Origin: Bifiguratus adelaidae
Lineage: Eukaryota > Mucoromycota > Endogonomycetes > Endogonales
Reading direction: 5' to 3'
Length of the DNA stretch: 64,000 bases
Assembly (NCBI GenBank): GCA_002261195.1
Contig: MVBO01000044.1
Coordinates: 1 to 64,000 of the forward strand
Positions 23,046 through 37,344 of this stretch are shown here, one piece after another. A program made the translations under genes and the position numbers. The notes under the pieces were generated by a model. It did no database searches. It was not told the origin of the DNA and saw nothing but the letters and a program-made list of their open reading frames with translations. Every line of letters begins with the position of its first letter. The first letter of the stretch is position 1.

Positions 23046-25487
23046 TCAATTCATCATCCAGATTACACAGGACAAATCGAGCTGTAGTGACTTGACACTA
23101 CTATCGGTCATGATGAGTACAGAGTCCATATAATCGGCATCATCTTTCGAGTAAGCATCCTCATATCCAAGTTCTGTACAAACTGTAACCGGATGGTGCG
23201 CGCTTCGAATGGTGTTATAGCGCGAAATGGTGAGCGACGAGCCTACTGGTGCTGGCACGGAGTGTCGAAGTATCGTGTGAAGTTTGGCATCAATCGCGGG
23301 AGAGCTGCAACAATTGGAAGCAAACAAGTGATATTTGACTTTGTAAAGAGGGGAGGACCGTGATGTTGATGGCGTAACAGGGATACCAGCGCGGCCATGG
23401 ATGGTCTTCGGCGTACTGGGGCACTGAGATTGGCTTGGTTGATCCTGAACAGGTGCTTCTGAGAAGACATCCTTCACGTCGGCGCCATCTTCATCGAGAT
23501 TTCGAATCGGCTTAACAAAATCTGCAACGCTTCGTTGCAGCTGAAATGAGCAGCTATAACAGTCGGTACCCTTTGTTGGTGCGGTGACTGGTACGACCCC
23601 CAATCCTTGAACGCATCCAAAGTTTTGAATGGCCCCGGGGGCAATAGCATTCACCTTGGCTCGAACACGGTATATCATACCCGCAAAAGCAAGAGTCTCT
23701 GAGAAGAATGTCGCATTGTAGGGTGCTTCTGATACTTCTTGAGTGAGATAGAGAGTGACTGGGAAAGCGCAGCGAAATTTGGGGAATTCTCTCGGACTAA
23801 TAACCGCTTTAGGTGGAAGGATTTTGGTCACGACGACTTTTGCGTTCGAGAGCTTGTCACTTGTCTCATCGAATGGATTCTCGTCCATCTTCTCTTGGAC
23901 AATCTCCTCATCTTCGCTGTCGGAGTCCTCGTGAGTTTCCAGCTTTCTGATTTCGGCTATCACGAAATTGTCCATGCGGCGCGCCTGATCAAGAGCGTGT
24001 TGAAAAACTGTACAATCAACAAGCCCGTCTTGTTGGACTATGCGAAGCTGCTCGGAACTCATGTGAGTGTAGACGATTCCGCTGTTCAAGAACGAGATGC
24101 ACTGCTCGACCGGCGATAGTCTCTTATTCGTTCGTTTCCGTGTAGCGCCATTACTGCTCACATCCGATTCACTACTGGCATCCAGCTTCTGATCAACATC
24201 CGCCGAATCTTCTGTGTTTGATTCGAATGCAGTGCGCTCGGTGTTCTCAACCGATTTGAGCACCTCAGAGTGCTTAGGAGTTGGCGTTCGACCAGCGGTG
24301 CAGGTGTGCTTGCGCTTTTTTGGCGTTACAGAAGGAGATTGTTGATTGTAAGTGTGTGATGTCGATTTCGCATCTTCCGAGACAACTGACATTTTGCTAG
24401 GGCTCTTCTCACCCAATCGTTGTTGGCTATGTGTCGGTGTGTGTAGAGGCGATTTGGCAGTCTTTGCAACAAAACGAGATGGAGTTCGAGGGGAAGTGCT
24501 CGCCTTAACAGGATGATGCGACAACGAATTAGGAGTCTTGCGTTCGGGCGTTTTGGCATTATTTGCCCGCGACGCCTTTGGCGTTGTAGGAAGAGGAATT
24601 CTGGACGGAGCGTTTTCCTTGGCTTCCTCCAGGAGCACATCGCTGTGAGGTTGCTCATGATTGTCAGCGGCAAATGGAAGGAAAGTGCTTGTGCGAACGA
24701 CAAGTACTTCCTCAGCCTCCGAGTCGTCCGTATGGGGTGCAGACGCGGGGTCGCTTTCGGCTCCAGTTTTCGTTTCTTGTAGCTTCCTTGTGACATCACG
24801 CAACAGCTCATATCGGCCAAATTCCTCGGGGATGATAAGGCCGTCCGAATCGAAGACTTTCATCATCCACCGAATGGGAAGCTGATGGAGGATGTCTCTT
24901 TGCTCGTATACGTAATCTCTAAGCCTTGCCAGATAATGCTCTTCAAGTATTTGATGTGGAAGTGAACCGAAAGGCAGAATATCAACTTCCCGGATATCTG
25001 TCACGTCAAAAGGTTGTATGACTTCAGCAGAAGTGAGATTGCGGATGACGACAAGGCTTAAAGCGTGAACCTCGAAAGCGTTGGCGATGTGAATGACACC
25101 AAAATAATCTGCGCGATCAAGCGTCTCCAAGAGTTGTTCGGTGTTATCAGCATAAAGCCATTTGAATACGAAGTCGATGTGGCGCTCTTGAATTGGGACG
25201 ATGAGGTTGGGATAACGAGTAGCCCATAGGCCCGTACGACCACGTTTCAAGACGTTCTTGAGGTCCAGATGAAACTTGGATAAGGTACTAGTCTCTTGAA
25301 TCAAAACGCGATGAAGATAAGGCGAGCGAGAGATGATGAGCTTATGCAAGTTGTAGGTCTTGTCAACAGCGTTGGGTGCGTAAGTCACCAAAAGTTCAAT
25401 ATCCGAGAACTCTCCAGAATCGAAACCTGTGCTCGTCAAATGCTCCGCCAAAGGCTCCAAAGCGGAGATGGCGACTGCGCTTGCCAT
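23046..25487 (-). CDS. BTB/POZ domain protein
   Basis: An 813-aa single-exon protein. Residues about 20-130 form a BTB fold (FSDIELLV, YNLHKLIISRSPYLHRVL, FVFKWLYADNTEQLLETLDRADYFGV), followed by a BACK-like helical stretch. The middle (about 250-450) is disordered and rich in Ser/Thr-Pro and basic residues (TPERKTPNS, TPKKRKHT), resembling a nuclear CDK-substrate region. The C-terminal third (from about 560) is an ordered domain I do not recognise (FRCAFPVTLYLTQEVSEAPY). BTB proteins often act as Cul3 adaptors, but that role here is inference. ATG 25487 is chosen because the frame upstream has only a TTG. It is divergent from SCC2. Confidence 0.85.
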   Translation of the reverse strand: MASAVAISALEPLAEHLTSTGFDSGEFSDIELLVTYAPNAVDKTYNLHKLIISRSPYLHRVLIQETSTLSKFHLDLKNVLKRGRTGLWATRYPNLIVPIQERHIDFVFKWLYADNTEQLLETLDRADYFGVIHIANAFEVHALSLVVIRNLTSAEVIQPFDVTDIREVDILPFGSLPHQILEEHYLARLRDYVYEQRDILHQLPIRWMMKVFDSDGLIIPEEFGRYELLRDVTRKLQETKTGAESDPASAPHTDDSEAEEVLVVRTSTFLPFAADNHEQPHSDVLLEEAKENAPSRIPLPTTPKASRANNAKTPERKTPNSLSHHPVKASTSPRTPSRFVAKTAKSPLHTPTHSQQRLGEKSPSKMSVVSEDAKSTSHTYNQQSPSVTPKKRKHTCTAGRTPTPKHSEVLKSVENTERTAFESNTEDSADVDQKLDASSESDVSSNGATRKRTNKRLSPVEQCISFLNSGIVYTHMSSEQLRIVQQDGLVDCTVFQHALDQARRMDNFVIAEIRKLETHEDSDSEDEEIVQEKMDENPFDETSDKLSNAKVVVTKILPPKAVISPREFPKFRCAFPVTLYLTQEVSEAPYNATFFSETLAFAGMIYRVRAKVNAIAPGAIQNFGCVQGLGVVPVTAPTKGTDCYSCSFQLQRSVADFVKPIRNLDEDGADVKDVFSEAPVQDQPSQSQCPSTPKTIHGRAGIPVTPSTSRSSPLYKVKYHLFASNCCSSPAIDAKLHTILRHSVPAPVGSSLTISRYNTIRSAHHPVTVCTELGYEDAYSKDDADYMDSVLIMTDSSVKSLQLDLSCVIWMMN

Positions 25488-25748
25488 GACGGTTGGCCGC
25501 AAAGTGAAAGAAGTGGGAGAAAACTTTGGCGTGTCAAGGTGTTAGAAAACTGCCATATTGGGGTATTGATTCGCGTGACGTAATCCATTTGCGTCGCGAT
25601 CCAATTTCGCCTGTGAAAGGAAAGTTTCTGGAAATTCACTGCACGCGTTTCCAACCAGCAGCAACGTATTTCTCGGCTTTTGAGGCCATATGCTCCCGTC
25701 GAATATACATTTACAGTAGGAGCACAGTTGAATTCACTTGTATAAAGG

Positions 25749-28700
25749 ATGAAGAGGGAAGATGCCGACGCATATTTCCACCTCGCAAGTCGTTCTGCAC
25801 TGGGGACCTGTGTCTCGGCGTTGGATGGTATGGTTACCATTGTCTTTGGGTGGGCTTCAGACTGACTTTCTCTAGCTTTGGAGGTTCTTCAAGTACCTAC
25901 TTGTACAGAGGACGGCATACGTGTTCTCGACATTTCATCCGATCTGCAGCCATACAAAGACTTCGTAGATATGCCGGTAAGCAAACTCGATTCTTTCGGG
26001 TACGACCTGCAAGCAGAAATGCGTCTGCTTCAAGCAGAGCTTGGACGACTTGATCTATCGTACATGTAAGCTGGGATTTGGACTACATCTGAGGGAATAT
26101 TCACGAATACGTGCGCATACATTAAGACAATTGCAAAGTCTGCCTTATCTTGGCGAAGGTTTTCCACACGTAGCGGACACTAGCCGCTTGAGCGTTGCTG
26201 AAGATTACGACCTGGAAAATGGAAGTATATCAGACATGTTGTTGAACGATTTGGCCAAGAACGCCAAGTGCTATAAGGCCATAGATGGTCTGTAACTGCC
26301 ATTTTGATTTACCTCCATGTAAGACTAACTGCGACTGATAGCTGGTCATTCTACACCCAACCCAAGCATTCAGGATGCGGATGATTTCCTTAGCTTGTAC
26401 ATTCGCTCGCCAGTTCCGGCTGACCAAGCGAGAACACCACCGATGCCCCAAGAGCACCGTGAAGTGACGCGCTCGCATAGCGTGCAGCAGAAGAACGCAG
26501 ACTCATGGCCCGATGCTGCAAAAGGAGCCTCTCCTAGCTGCAATGTGTCAAAGTCGCCCAAGACCAGTAACGCATCCACCAAGAGAAAGCGGATGCCAGG
26601 AGAGATGGTTGTGGATATTGCTGTAGGAGATGTGTCAAAGGATAGCACGAACGATAGATCTTCACCATCGACTTTGGAACAATGTCAGTCAACTTTCGAT
26701 AGCAAGGTGATCGAAACAAAGGAGAACCTTGTTCAGGAAAGCGTCTCAGTAGTAAAAGAGAATGCATCCCCTCGGTAGGTCAAAGCTGTCACAAACAGTA
26801 AACCTTTCTCATTTGAGATAACAGCTCGGCTGCTAGTAGTCACACTATAGGGTCAACCTATGTCGAACCAAAAAGCTTTGATCCGGAGTGTAAGTAGTAT
26901 GCGCAATTGATGGTTTCAATATCCGACTTATTCCTCAATTTCTCAACAGCCATCTTGGATGACTTCAATGATTTCGTTGATCTCATTTGCTGTGCCGAGG
27001 ATCTGTGGATGAGCGGCAGACATGACGTAGACAATTATCCACAAGACCTGCGAGGTCTCTTGGCCAAGACTACCACCGAAACCCCAGTGCTGACACATGC
27101 AAGCTTGCAAAAGCTTGTCACGGAGTATAAGAGATGCGCTAAGGTCAACAAACTTGCCGATGTAAATTCTACTTCCCTTCGGCGCGTGTTTAGGTGTATT
27201 GAGGAAACAATTCGTAGTGAGGATGGGCACATCTTCACCACAGCAAAAACGAAGAACATGGCGAGCTCTGAAAATCAAGCTTCCGATGCGACACCGTCTT
27301 TGGAGATTGAAAAACACGGTTTGGATGCCGTACACACTCTACTTCAGTTTCTAGTCACTGGCTATGGCCACTTGCCCAAACAGGTATAGGCATTGGCAAT
27401 GTTATTGGAGTGCGAATATTAATCTGCACTATTTCCACGCAGTTGTATTCCGAGGATACACTTTCTACGGCTCTACGACTAGTCAAGTCACATCTGGATT
27501 ATTATGCTACGCTCAGCGCAAAACAGGGAGAGCTGGACATTAAAGAAAGTAAAGGTTCGTTCAGAGCGGGTCGAAGATGTAGGCTTTCTCGTCTGACTCA
27601 AGTTTTATCGCAGCTAAAGGTGCCAAAGGCAAAGCAAATGCAAAACGAAAGGCTGCGGCTGTACTGATTGAACATATAATTGCGCACTTATCAGGCACTT
27701 TCACCGCTGTTCTGGACCTGTTTCTGAAAATAGCTGATATGGAGCGCTTGCCAGATGGTGTGGTCTACTCGGCATGTTTCACCGCGACGGATACCTTTTT
27801 CTTGGATTCCAACTGCGATCCATCGCTGTGGAATAGTTCGCAAAGCGCAAGCATGCGGATGCTCAAACACACGACGATTCAATTGCTGTGCAAGATTTTC
27901 GTTAACTACCCGGTACAGCGGACGTGGCTTCTGGGAGAGATCCTCGCTAATATACCGCGAGGGAACCGAGAATTCAGCTCACATTTACAGTATTTGCTCT
28001 CTGACGGTACGAGTCTGCGAATGCATTCGGCCCTACTGGTGCTTTTACTACAGAGCGCAATGGATGGGCCAACTACATCAAAAGAAAACAACGAATCGAG
28101 CACAACAGACGTCGCAAAGAAAGAGGTATCGACGAGCGCCGAGGAAAAGACTTTACCGGATGTGGACGTTAGCGACGGTGTTAAAGTGGCTTCGCAGCTA
28201 TCAGCATTCGCTCTCAAATTCTTACTCAACAAATGCAGCAAAGCAGGCAAATCATCCGAGGAAAATGAATACAAGGACGTATTGACATCGTTCATGGAAG
28301 ATGTTCTTCTTCTTCTTGAGAATACACCATGGCCTGTCGCTGCGATCATTGCTTTCGTTTTTGTCCGTCAACTAATGACCCATATGGATGAATCCAACTC
28401 GGACCCTGCGATCAAACTTATTGGTGTTGAATGGCTTGGAACTATCGGTGCCTATGTTTGCAAAAGCAAACATCACGCAAAGCTCAAGAAGGAGGAGTCC
28501 GCGAAGGAAGCTGGAAATGACGCATCAACGCTAAAGCCCCTTGATCTTCAACAACCTCTACGGAATGATTTTGATTCAATGCTAGCACGCATCATTAGCC
28601 AGTCTAGCAATCAGGTTGTTGCCGTCCGGATAAAGTCGCTAAAAGCACTGGGAGTCATCATAACGAATGACTCTACTATCTTGCAGCGGGTAAATATAAC

Positions 28701-31700
28701 GACGCGGATTGTTCCTATTACGACACTGACAACCTTTTAGGGCATGGTTATAAGCGCTGTACGTGACCGAATGCAAGATGCTTCCCCAAGCGTTAGGGAT
28801 TCTGCCATCGATCTCATTGCACGCTCGGCAACAGCCAAAGGAAGCATCACACCTGAATACTACGCGTTCATCGCCGAGAGAATCCTGGTAGGTCTCTTCC
28901 TTCCTTCCTTTCTTGCATGATCCTAATGCTGTTATGTTAAGGATCCCGGTGTGAACGTACGGAAGAGGGTGATGAGGTTGCTGCGTAGCATATACTCAAA
29001 TGACAGCGACCTGGAGCGGCGCATTGATATAGGAATAAGGCTTCTCGGACGTATGAACGACGAGGAAGAGAATGTTCAGGTAAATGTGATCGTCACCGCT
29101 TTGAGGTCCACAATTTTAATAACGTCTTGCTTGATAGGAGCTCGCGCTTAAGCTCTCCCAGGAGCTTTGGCTTAGCGTTGACTACGATGACTACTTGAAC
29201 AGCGTCAAGGACAAGGATGTTGGATTGTCCACTAGCTTCACCAAACTTGCAATCCCCAAACAGCAAGCCATTGAGGAGACTTGGAGCGTGCTGAAAGGCA
29301 TCGTGTCAAAATCTGCGAAGCCTAGCGATCTCGCGTGTTTGGAGTCGGTTTTGAAGGCAAGTGCCTCACTGGAGGCGAAAAACCTATCCAAGCTGCACCT
29401 GGTCAATTGCCAATGGATCGTCGACTGCAGTCTCCACCGGCTTGCCGAGGCACAAGCCGGTGATGTCGCTGTAGCTCAACTGACTATCATTCATATGATA
29501 GCCAAGGCCAATCCACATGTATTGTCCGGAGCCAGAACTGCGTTCCTGACACCGTTCCTAGCGGATGCTTCACAGGTGAGTACGAAAACTACTCTGTTAT
29601 ACTTCTTTTCGTAACCTTGCCATAGGCTAAGGAGCAGAGAGTCCAATACTATGCTCTCATGACTTTTGAGCTAGCGATTCCCTTTCTCCGAAATCCAGAG
29701 CCGAAATTTTTGAATCAATTGGAACAATATTTCTTTAATCTGCTCAGTAATAGCCCCCAATCGGTAAGTTTATCAACGTCGCCTTGGATTGCATCTCAAC
29801 CCATGCATGAATACAGATTCTAGCCATTGCTGTCGCAAGTCTTTGTAAATTGGTGGAAACGCAAACGCACAATCATGCCAAATTAGTCAAGTTACTAGCT
29901 ACTTGCATAGGTGATTACAGCTTTCAAAATAACTTCTGGGAAGCTTGACTAAATCGGATCACCTCTCTCAGCTAAGTTACAGGCAGAACGAGACCGTGTG
30001 ATGGACAACCAACAAGTAACGGGAGTGCGCAACGTCATGCGCTTGCTTATTATTGTCAGTCTCTTGATCAAGCACTTTGATTTTGAGGGACTGCGGGAAC
30101 GTAAAGGTTCGTTAGCTATCCCCCTATCCAAAATATTGACGCTCTTTAAAGACATTCAAGATGATCTTGACCAAATATCCAAGGTACAGCGCCGAGTTTG
30201 GATTCAGGCGAATTATTGACCTAATCACCGACAGGGCCCAATCTCAGACAAGGTTTTCGATCTCGTCATTGCATTTGCGCAGCCAAATGTCAAGACTACC
30301 GATAAATCAGCAGACGCTTTTCGAGCAGTCGCGCTCAGGAGCCTTGGTTCGTATCCCTGTCGTGCAATTTAATTTCAATGGTTGTTCTGACCTAACATTC
30401 AGGCCACCTTTATGCCTTTAAACCTGTTCTGACCATCAAGCCGGCTAGTACAGTGGCCTTGGAAAATATTTTAAAGGAAGGCTCGAAACCCTTGCGGTGT
30501 CAAGTTATGCGAATATTTGCGGATTTTCTGGAGCACGAATTAGGCGCCCATCGTGCCAACGGAAAAGGTACACAAGCAGGTCTAATTCTTTGATATCGTG
30601 TTCAGTTGCTGATTCCATATCTGCAGGCGACCATTTTGAAACACTTGCGGGTGTCTCGGACGAGCAAACCAATGCCAGGTTAGTTTGTCTTTATAGGTTT
30701 GAAAGGTTTTCATTCTCATATCAGTCATGAAACAGCATAAGCACGTCACTCATGCAAAGATTCCGACCGGCAATTGTGGATGGAACTCTCGACGTCGATA
30801 GAGAATTGAGCGCCTGTGCTTTTGAGGTGTTGTGCCAAATGGCACGACACGGTTTAGACAGTCCTTCAAACGTATGTATCAATCTTTCTACCTGACCTGA
30901 TCTGCTTATCACCTTTGCTCATAGGTTATGCCCGCAATTGTGGCAATGGAGACCTCTCCTTCTCGAGATATAAGAGAGAAAGCTTGCAAAATCCATACAT
31001 TCATATATGAGAAGTACAAGTCTTTACTGGGCTCCAAAAACGTGGAGTCTTTGCTATGCGCGTTTGATTACCAGCAAAAGTTGATCAGCGCTCGTCTCAT
31101 TCAAGGTAAGTGACATAGTCTATCGAATTGCCTGTCAATGATGACCGTCACCAGGATACATTCAAGAAAGCCAGGGACGGCAATTTATCTCACTTTTGGA
31201 CCACATGTATAAAGTCTTGCGGTCAAATCGACGCGTAAGGAATACATTCCTGTCCGGTTTGTTCAAGAAGTTCGATATCGATGTCAACAACGTCGCCGAT
31301 AATGAGGTGAGGCATCAAATCAGTGCTAAATGGTATGGCGGCTAATTCTATGATCGATGCTCAATATAGCTTGACCTGCAACTACTCTGCTTTCTCTCAG
31401 ACAATCTGCTACTGTTCGACTATAAAGTGGTTGACGAGGTACATTATTGCATATACCAGGCTGATAGGATCCTATCGACTTCAGGAGAAAATCTCAGATC
31501 GTTGATCGACGATAGTGATCTGAGTAACGAGGTCGAGGGTAAGTCGAATACACTCTTCTTTGGCGCGGCGCTCAGGCAAAATTTACAGGTGATGACTACG
31601 ATATACCCAACTTGGCAAGAGCAGCAGCCGCCATGAACATATTACAGCGGCTGCGAGATCAATTACGCTCCATTTATGCGATACCAGAGATGTGAGCTAT

Positions 31701-31964
31701 AGCTGATCAACATGTCATGTTGTTTCTCATTTCTCTTGTCATAGAAAATGCCATCAATATACCCCAGACGGCAACGACAAGGATAGAGAGAAACCCGCCA
31801 GCCGTTTGTCCAGCCGAGTGAAGATGATACCCTGGAGTCAGGCGGTTGCCTTCACAATGATAGCAAGTCCAAGCAAACGCCAATGCATCGATGCCTGTCA
31901 AGCGTATCTTGCACTCTGTGAGGAACGAGACGCTCTTGACCAGAATGAGGAATTTGTAAACTGA
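25749..31964 (+). CDS. SCC2: Cohesin loader SCC2/NIPBL (Mis4/Nipped-B)
   Basis: SCC2, with SCC4, loads cohesin on chromosomes and activates its ATPase. The start at 25749 (MKREDADAYFHL) splices in frame into LEVLQVPTCTEDGIRVLDIS. An unstructured Ser/Lys-rich segment occupies the exon at about 26342-26777. From about 26950 on, roughly fifteen exons encode a HEAT-repeat solenoid. The most diagnostic part is IKSLKALGVIITNDS, ARSATAKGSITPEYYAFIAERI, DPGVNVRKRVMRLLRSIY and LGRMNDEEENVQELALKL, which matches the NIPBL core. The last exon ends CEERDALDQNEEFVN. Only 10 bp separate its stop from the next gene's ATG. Exact exon borders in the 29.7-31.7 kb part are less certain. Confidence 0.88.
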
Positions 31965-31974
31965 GCATGAAACA

Positions 31975-33073
31975 ATGATTGTTGCTGTATCGCGTGTCTA
32001 CGCACGTTCTCTCTTGACTGCTCCTATACAAACACTCACAAAGCGAGCATACAGCTGTGAGGCTGACCCTCAATTACTCAGTTGGGCGAATGTCGTAAAG
32101 AAGAAGGTCGAGATGACACACGATGTCATCACTCCGAGCCAGTTCAATCTCGTCGCAAACACATTGCATACCCAGACAGAGCAGCAGTACGTTGGAGAAC
32201 ATCTACCACCAGTGGGTACACCTCTCCCGCCGAACTGGCACCTCGCATATTTCCCACCTCGCATCCTCGAACACAACCTCGCTCCTGACGGCTATGAAGT
32301 CAACCATGCTCCTCCCGAGCCCTATATCCAGCGGATGTGGGCAGGCGGAGAGTTAGCATTCAGCGGTGATAATAGGCTTGCCGTTGGAGACTCTGCGAAG
32401 CTGACGACTACAGTCAAGGACATTGAGATTAAGCAAGGCAAAAGAGGCGTCAATTGTTTTGTATGGCTGAACAAGGACATTGAGAACCAACATGGCTGGT
32501 GCCTTCGAGATACACGTTGTCTTGTCTACATGAATCGGGGGAAAGCTGGTGAGCGCAAACATCTCACAGGTCAGCATGGTCGGATACATTCGCAGGACAA
32601 GAGTTAATGCCACTTCACGTCTCACGTAGCCTCCAAAATACCCGATTTCCAGCAGGTGATCCATCCCTCTGCCGTTTTGTTATTTAGATACTCTGCCTTG
32701 ACGTTCAACAGCCATCTTATCCATTACGATCACGAATACGCGACGCAGGTAGAAGGACATGCTTGTAAGTCTTGCATGCACGATGCATCAGATCATTTAA
32801 AGCTCTGTCTTCCCAGCTTGCCTTGTCCATGGTCCATTAACATGTACGCTACTGCTTGACCTTCTGCGTGCAAATCTCAATCCCAAGAAGCATCACATTA
32901 GATCCTTCTCGTACCGTGCTCTGGCACCCCTTTACATGCATGAGCCCTTAACAGTATGCGGCAAGCTACATGTCAAGAAAGATGGTTCATCGCATTGTAC
33001 CTATGATTTATGGGCCAAGAATAGTCAAAACGGCCTCGCCATGTCAGGCACCGCCATTGTAGAAGAGGTGTAA
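31975..33073 (+). CDS. HTD2: Mitochondrial 3-hydroxyacyl-thioester dehydratase (HTD2-like)
   Basis: HTD2 performs the dehydration step of mitochondrial type II fatty acid synthesis, needed for lipoate. The ATG at 31975 gives an Arg-rich, acid-free presequence (MIVAVSRVYARSLLTAPIQT), indicating mitochondrial import. The first hot-dog half contains VGTPLPPNWHLAYFPP. After an intron (about 32550-32629) comes the family signature LFRYSALTFNSHLIHYDHEY, then a second intron and CLVHGPLTCTLLLDLLRANL. The stop is at 33071-33073. It is the middle gene of a very tight SCC2-HTD2-AUH run (10 and 36 bp gaps). Identification is firm. Confidence 0.92.
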
Positions 33074-33109
33074 ATTTAACCGTGGGAACCTAACCAGTTG
33101 CTGCTTGCC

Positions 33110-34373
<1,264 letters not shown>

Positions 34374-34521
34374 ACAATCTGTCTGTCTATAGTAGATGAG
34401 CTTCCTGGGATTATTCTGAAACTGTCTTGCCCATAAAAAACGCGCTAAAAGACACAGGGACTCGCGGATGTCACACAAATGAAGGGTTTGCGTTCCCTGG
34501 ATTCTTGATCCCATATAACCT

Positions 34522-37196
34522 ATGGCTTACAACGGGTGGGGGATGAACCGCCTAGCGCGTCCTTCGGGGCGGAACCAGTACGAGGATCATGGATCGTTAT
34601 TGATGCATGCTAGTCCTATGGGCACTCAACCATCCCCAACCGCACCTCTCCCTTCATCACACTTTCGGCCTCCTCCGCGATCACCTGGCTATGGACCTCT
34701 GACACCCACTTCGCCTGCATCGCGTTACGGGCTGCCTCCTGGCTATCATACTCCGGCCAGCATTCCTCCTTTCAGTTCACCGCGCCCGCTCGGCTATCGA
34801 AAGGTATGAAAGGAACGAGAACGATGAGCGCTAAATTGATTCGTATTGTAGACTGTGCGACATATCGAACTGCAACAAGGCAATCTCGTATTTGATCATC
34901 CCGTGTCCACAAAACTACTGCAGCAAGTCCGATACAACCAAGGCGAAGAGTTTACGCACATGCGATATTCTGCCATTACCTGCGATCCAGCGCAAATGGT
35001 GGCATGCAAGTATACTGTACGACAGCAATTATGGAAACGTCGCACGGAACTCATGATTATTGTTACCGTTTGCGATGAAGAAGCTGGTTCTTTTCTAAGA
35101 ACCATCAACGCTGTGATCAGTAACATTGCTCATCTATGTAACCGAAGCAAGTCGAAAACATGGGGAATGGATGGCTGGCAAAAGATTGTGGTCTGTATCG
35201 TTGCCGACGGACGCTCAAAGATCAATCCACGCGTTCTTCAAGTGCTCGGAGCTATGGGATGCTATCAAGACGGCGTCGCGAGGACACAGGTGGCCGGCAA
35301 ACCCGTAGCGGGACACATGTACGAGTATACGGCCCAAGTCGCCGTTGATCCAGAGTCAAGTCGATTATACGGTGTAGACAAGGGAAGCGCCCCCATGCAG
35401 GTGTTGTTCCTCCTCAAAGAACAGAACCGCAAAAAGCTCAATTCACACCTGTGGGCTCTGCGAGGACTTGCTCCCATGCTCAATCCCAACATTTGCATCA
35501 TGCTCGATGTCGGCACGAAACCCGGAGGGACGGCGCTCTATCACATGTGGAAGACGTTCGATCGCGCCTCTTATGTTGGAGCAGCCTGCGGAGAGATCGA
35601 AGTGGATTTAGGAGAGGGATGGTCAAAGTTATTGAATCCAATGACTGCAGCCCAGAATTTCGAGTTCAAAATGTCATACATCTTGGATAAGCCCTTGGAG
35701 AGCGTATTCGGTTACATCTCAGCCCTGCCGAGCAATTTCTCGGCTTATCGTTATGCTGCTCTCAAAGACACTGGTCCCGGTGAAGGTCCGCTGGCCACAT
35801 ACTTTAAACCCGAAGAAGGCGACATATCCGATGCCAAAGGCGTCTTTCAAGCCAATATGTATCTGGCTGAAGACCGAATCCTCGCTTTTGAACTCATCGC
35901 TAAGCGAGATGTGGGTTGGCTAACAAAGTACGTCCGGGGTGCGAAGGCGAAGATCCAAGTACCGACTTCAGCGGCTCTTTTCGTTGCGCAGCGTCGTCGA
36001 TCCGTCAATGGCCGCTTCTTTGCTCAACTGTATAGCGTAGTTCACTATGGAAAGGTACTCAGTGGGGGACTCAATATTTGGCGCAAATTCCTGCTCTTCT
36101 TCTTCACCATCTACAATTTCATATGTTTGATGTACGACTGGTTCTGCCTGGTAAGAACATCGTCTTTGCAAATGTAGTCCTATGCTCATCTCGTATCACA
36201 TTTCAGGCCAATTTCTACCTCACATTCTTCTTCCTCACAAACGCATCGATTCCAATTACCTACGAAACGTATACCAACGGCAAGATAGCGACGAGTCAAA
36301 TTCCAGCCGGCGTGCCAGACCCATTCTTCGGGGAAGGCCAAATCATCTTTTCAGTCCTGCGTGAACTGTATATCATGCTCATCGTCATCCTTTTCATCAC
36401 CTCCCTTGGCAATCGTCCTCAAGCGTCCAAGGTGTTATACCTCATCATCTTCATCCTCTTTGCAATTGTATCCATCATTGTCATATACGTACTCATCTTC
36501 ATCATGTTCAAGACAATGCCCAAATCGGTCGCGGCTTGGAAAGCAGCAGTTCATATTCTATCCGCATCCCCAGCATTTCGGGACATCTTCTTCTCACTTG
36601 GTGCGACATTGATTTTGTATCTAATCATGTCATGTGTCTATGCGGACCCCTGGCACATATTCACTTGTCTCCTCCAATATCTGGCGGTTTTACCCGGATA
36701 TGTGAACATTACCATGGTATACGCCTTTTGCAATGTGCACGACGTGCAATGGGGCGAGACAGCGGAGAAGCCACCTGCCCTCGGCGCAGCTGCTGTCGTC
36801 ACGAACAAACAGGGCGCTCAAATTGCCACCGTAGAGGTGCCTGTTAAAAAGTCCGACATCAATGCGAATTATGAAGAGTACCTCCGGGATTTATCCCGGC
36901 CCGAAATCAAGGCGCCATCCAAACGTGACAAGGTCACCAAGCAGCAAGACTATTATAAACTGTTCCGTACCAATCTGATTCTGGGGTGGATGTTTTCGAA
37001 TGCTCTGCTGATTATCGTTCTGAGCTCGAATAGCATGATGCAATGGATTGCGACCCACATTTCGCCGGTCCTTGCATCCTCAGCCCAGAGTTATAATCCA
37101 TACTTGACCTTCATTCTTTGGAGTGTTCTTGGATTTGCTGTAGTACGTTCTGCTGGTAGTCTCTTCTATCTTGGCTTCAGGCTAGTGCTTGGATAG
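34522..37196 (+). CDS. Chitin synthase (division 1) with an altered QRRRW motif
   Basis: A plasma-membrane GT2 enzyme polymerising GlcNAc. Three exons (34522-34803, 34852-36150, 36207-37196) give 856 aa. A Pro/Ser-rich N-terminus is followed by the Chitin_synth_1N segment (LQQGNLVFDHPVSTKLL; MRYSAITCDP). The catalytic domain follows: LMIIVTVCDEE, NICIMLDVGTKPG, YVGAACGEIEVDLG, NPMTAAQNFEFKMSYILDKP, FGYISALPSNFSAYRY and AEDRIL. Where division 1 enzymes read QRRRWLNGSFF, this one reads QRRRSVNGRFF. Six or so TM helices and VYAFCNVHDVQWG follow, as in the family. EDR and other catalytic motifs are intact. Confidence 0.95.
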
Positions 37197-37344
37197 AGAC
37201 ACACACTCGATACCCATAGCGGAATATATTCCGCCTTTCCCCTTTCTCATTCCAACCCTTTCCACAATTTCCCGTCTTTTCTCACCGTAGAATTGAAAGT
37301 TGAACACAGCTCTATCTCTCACCTCTTTCTCTCTTGCCGTAACC

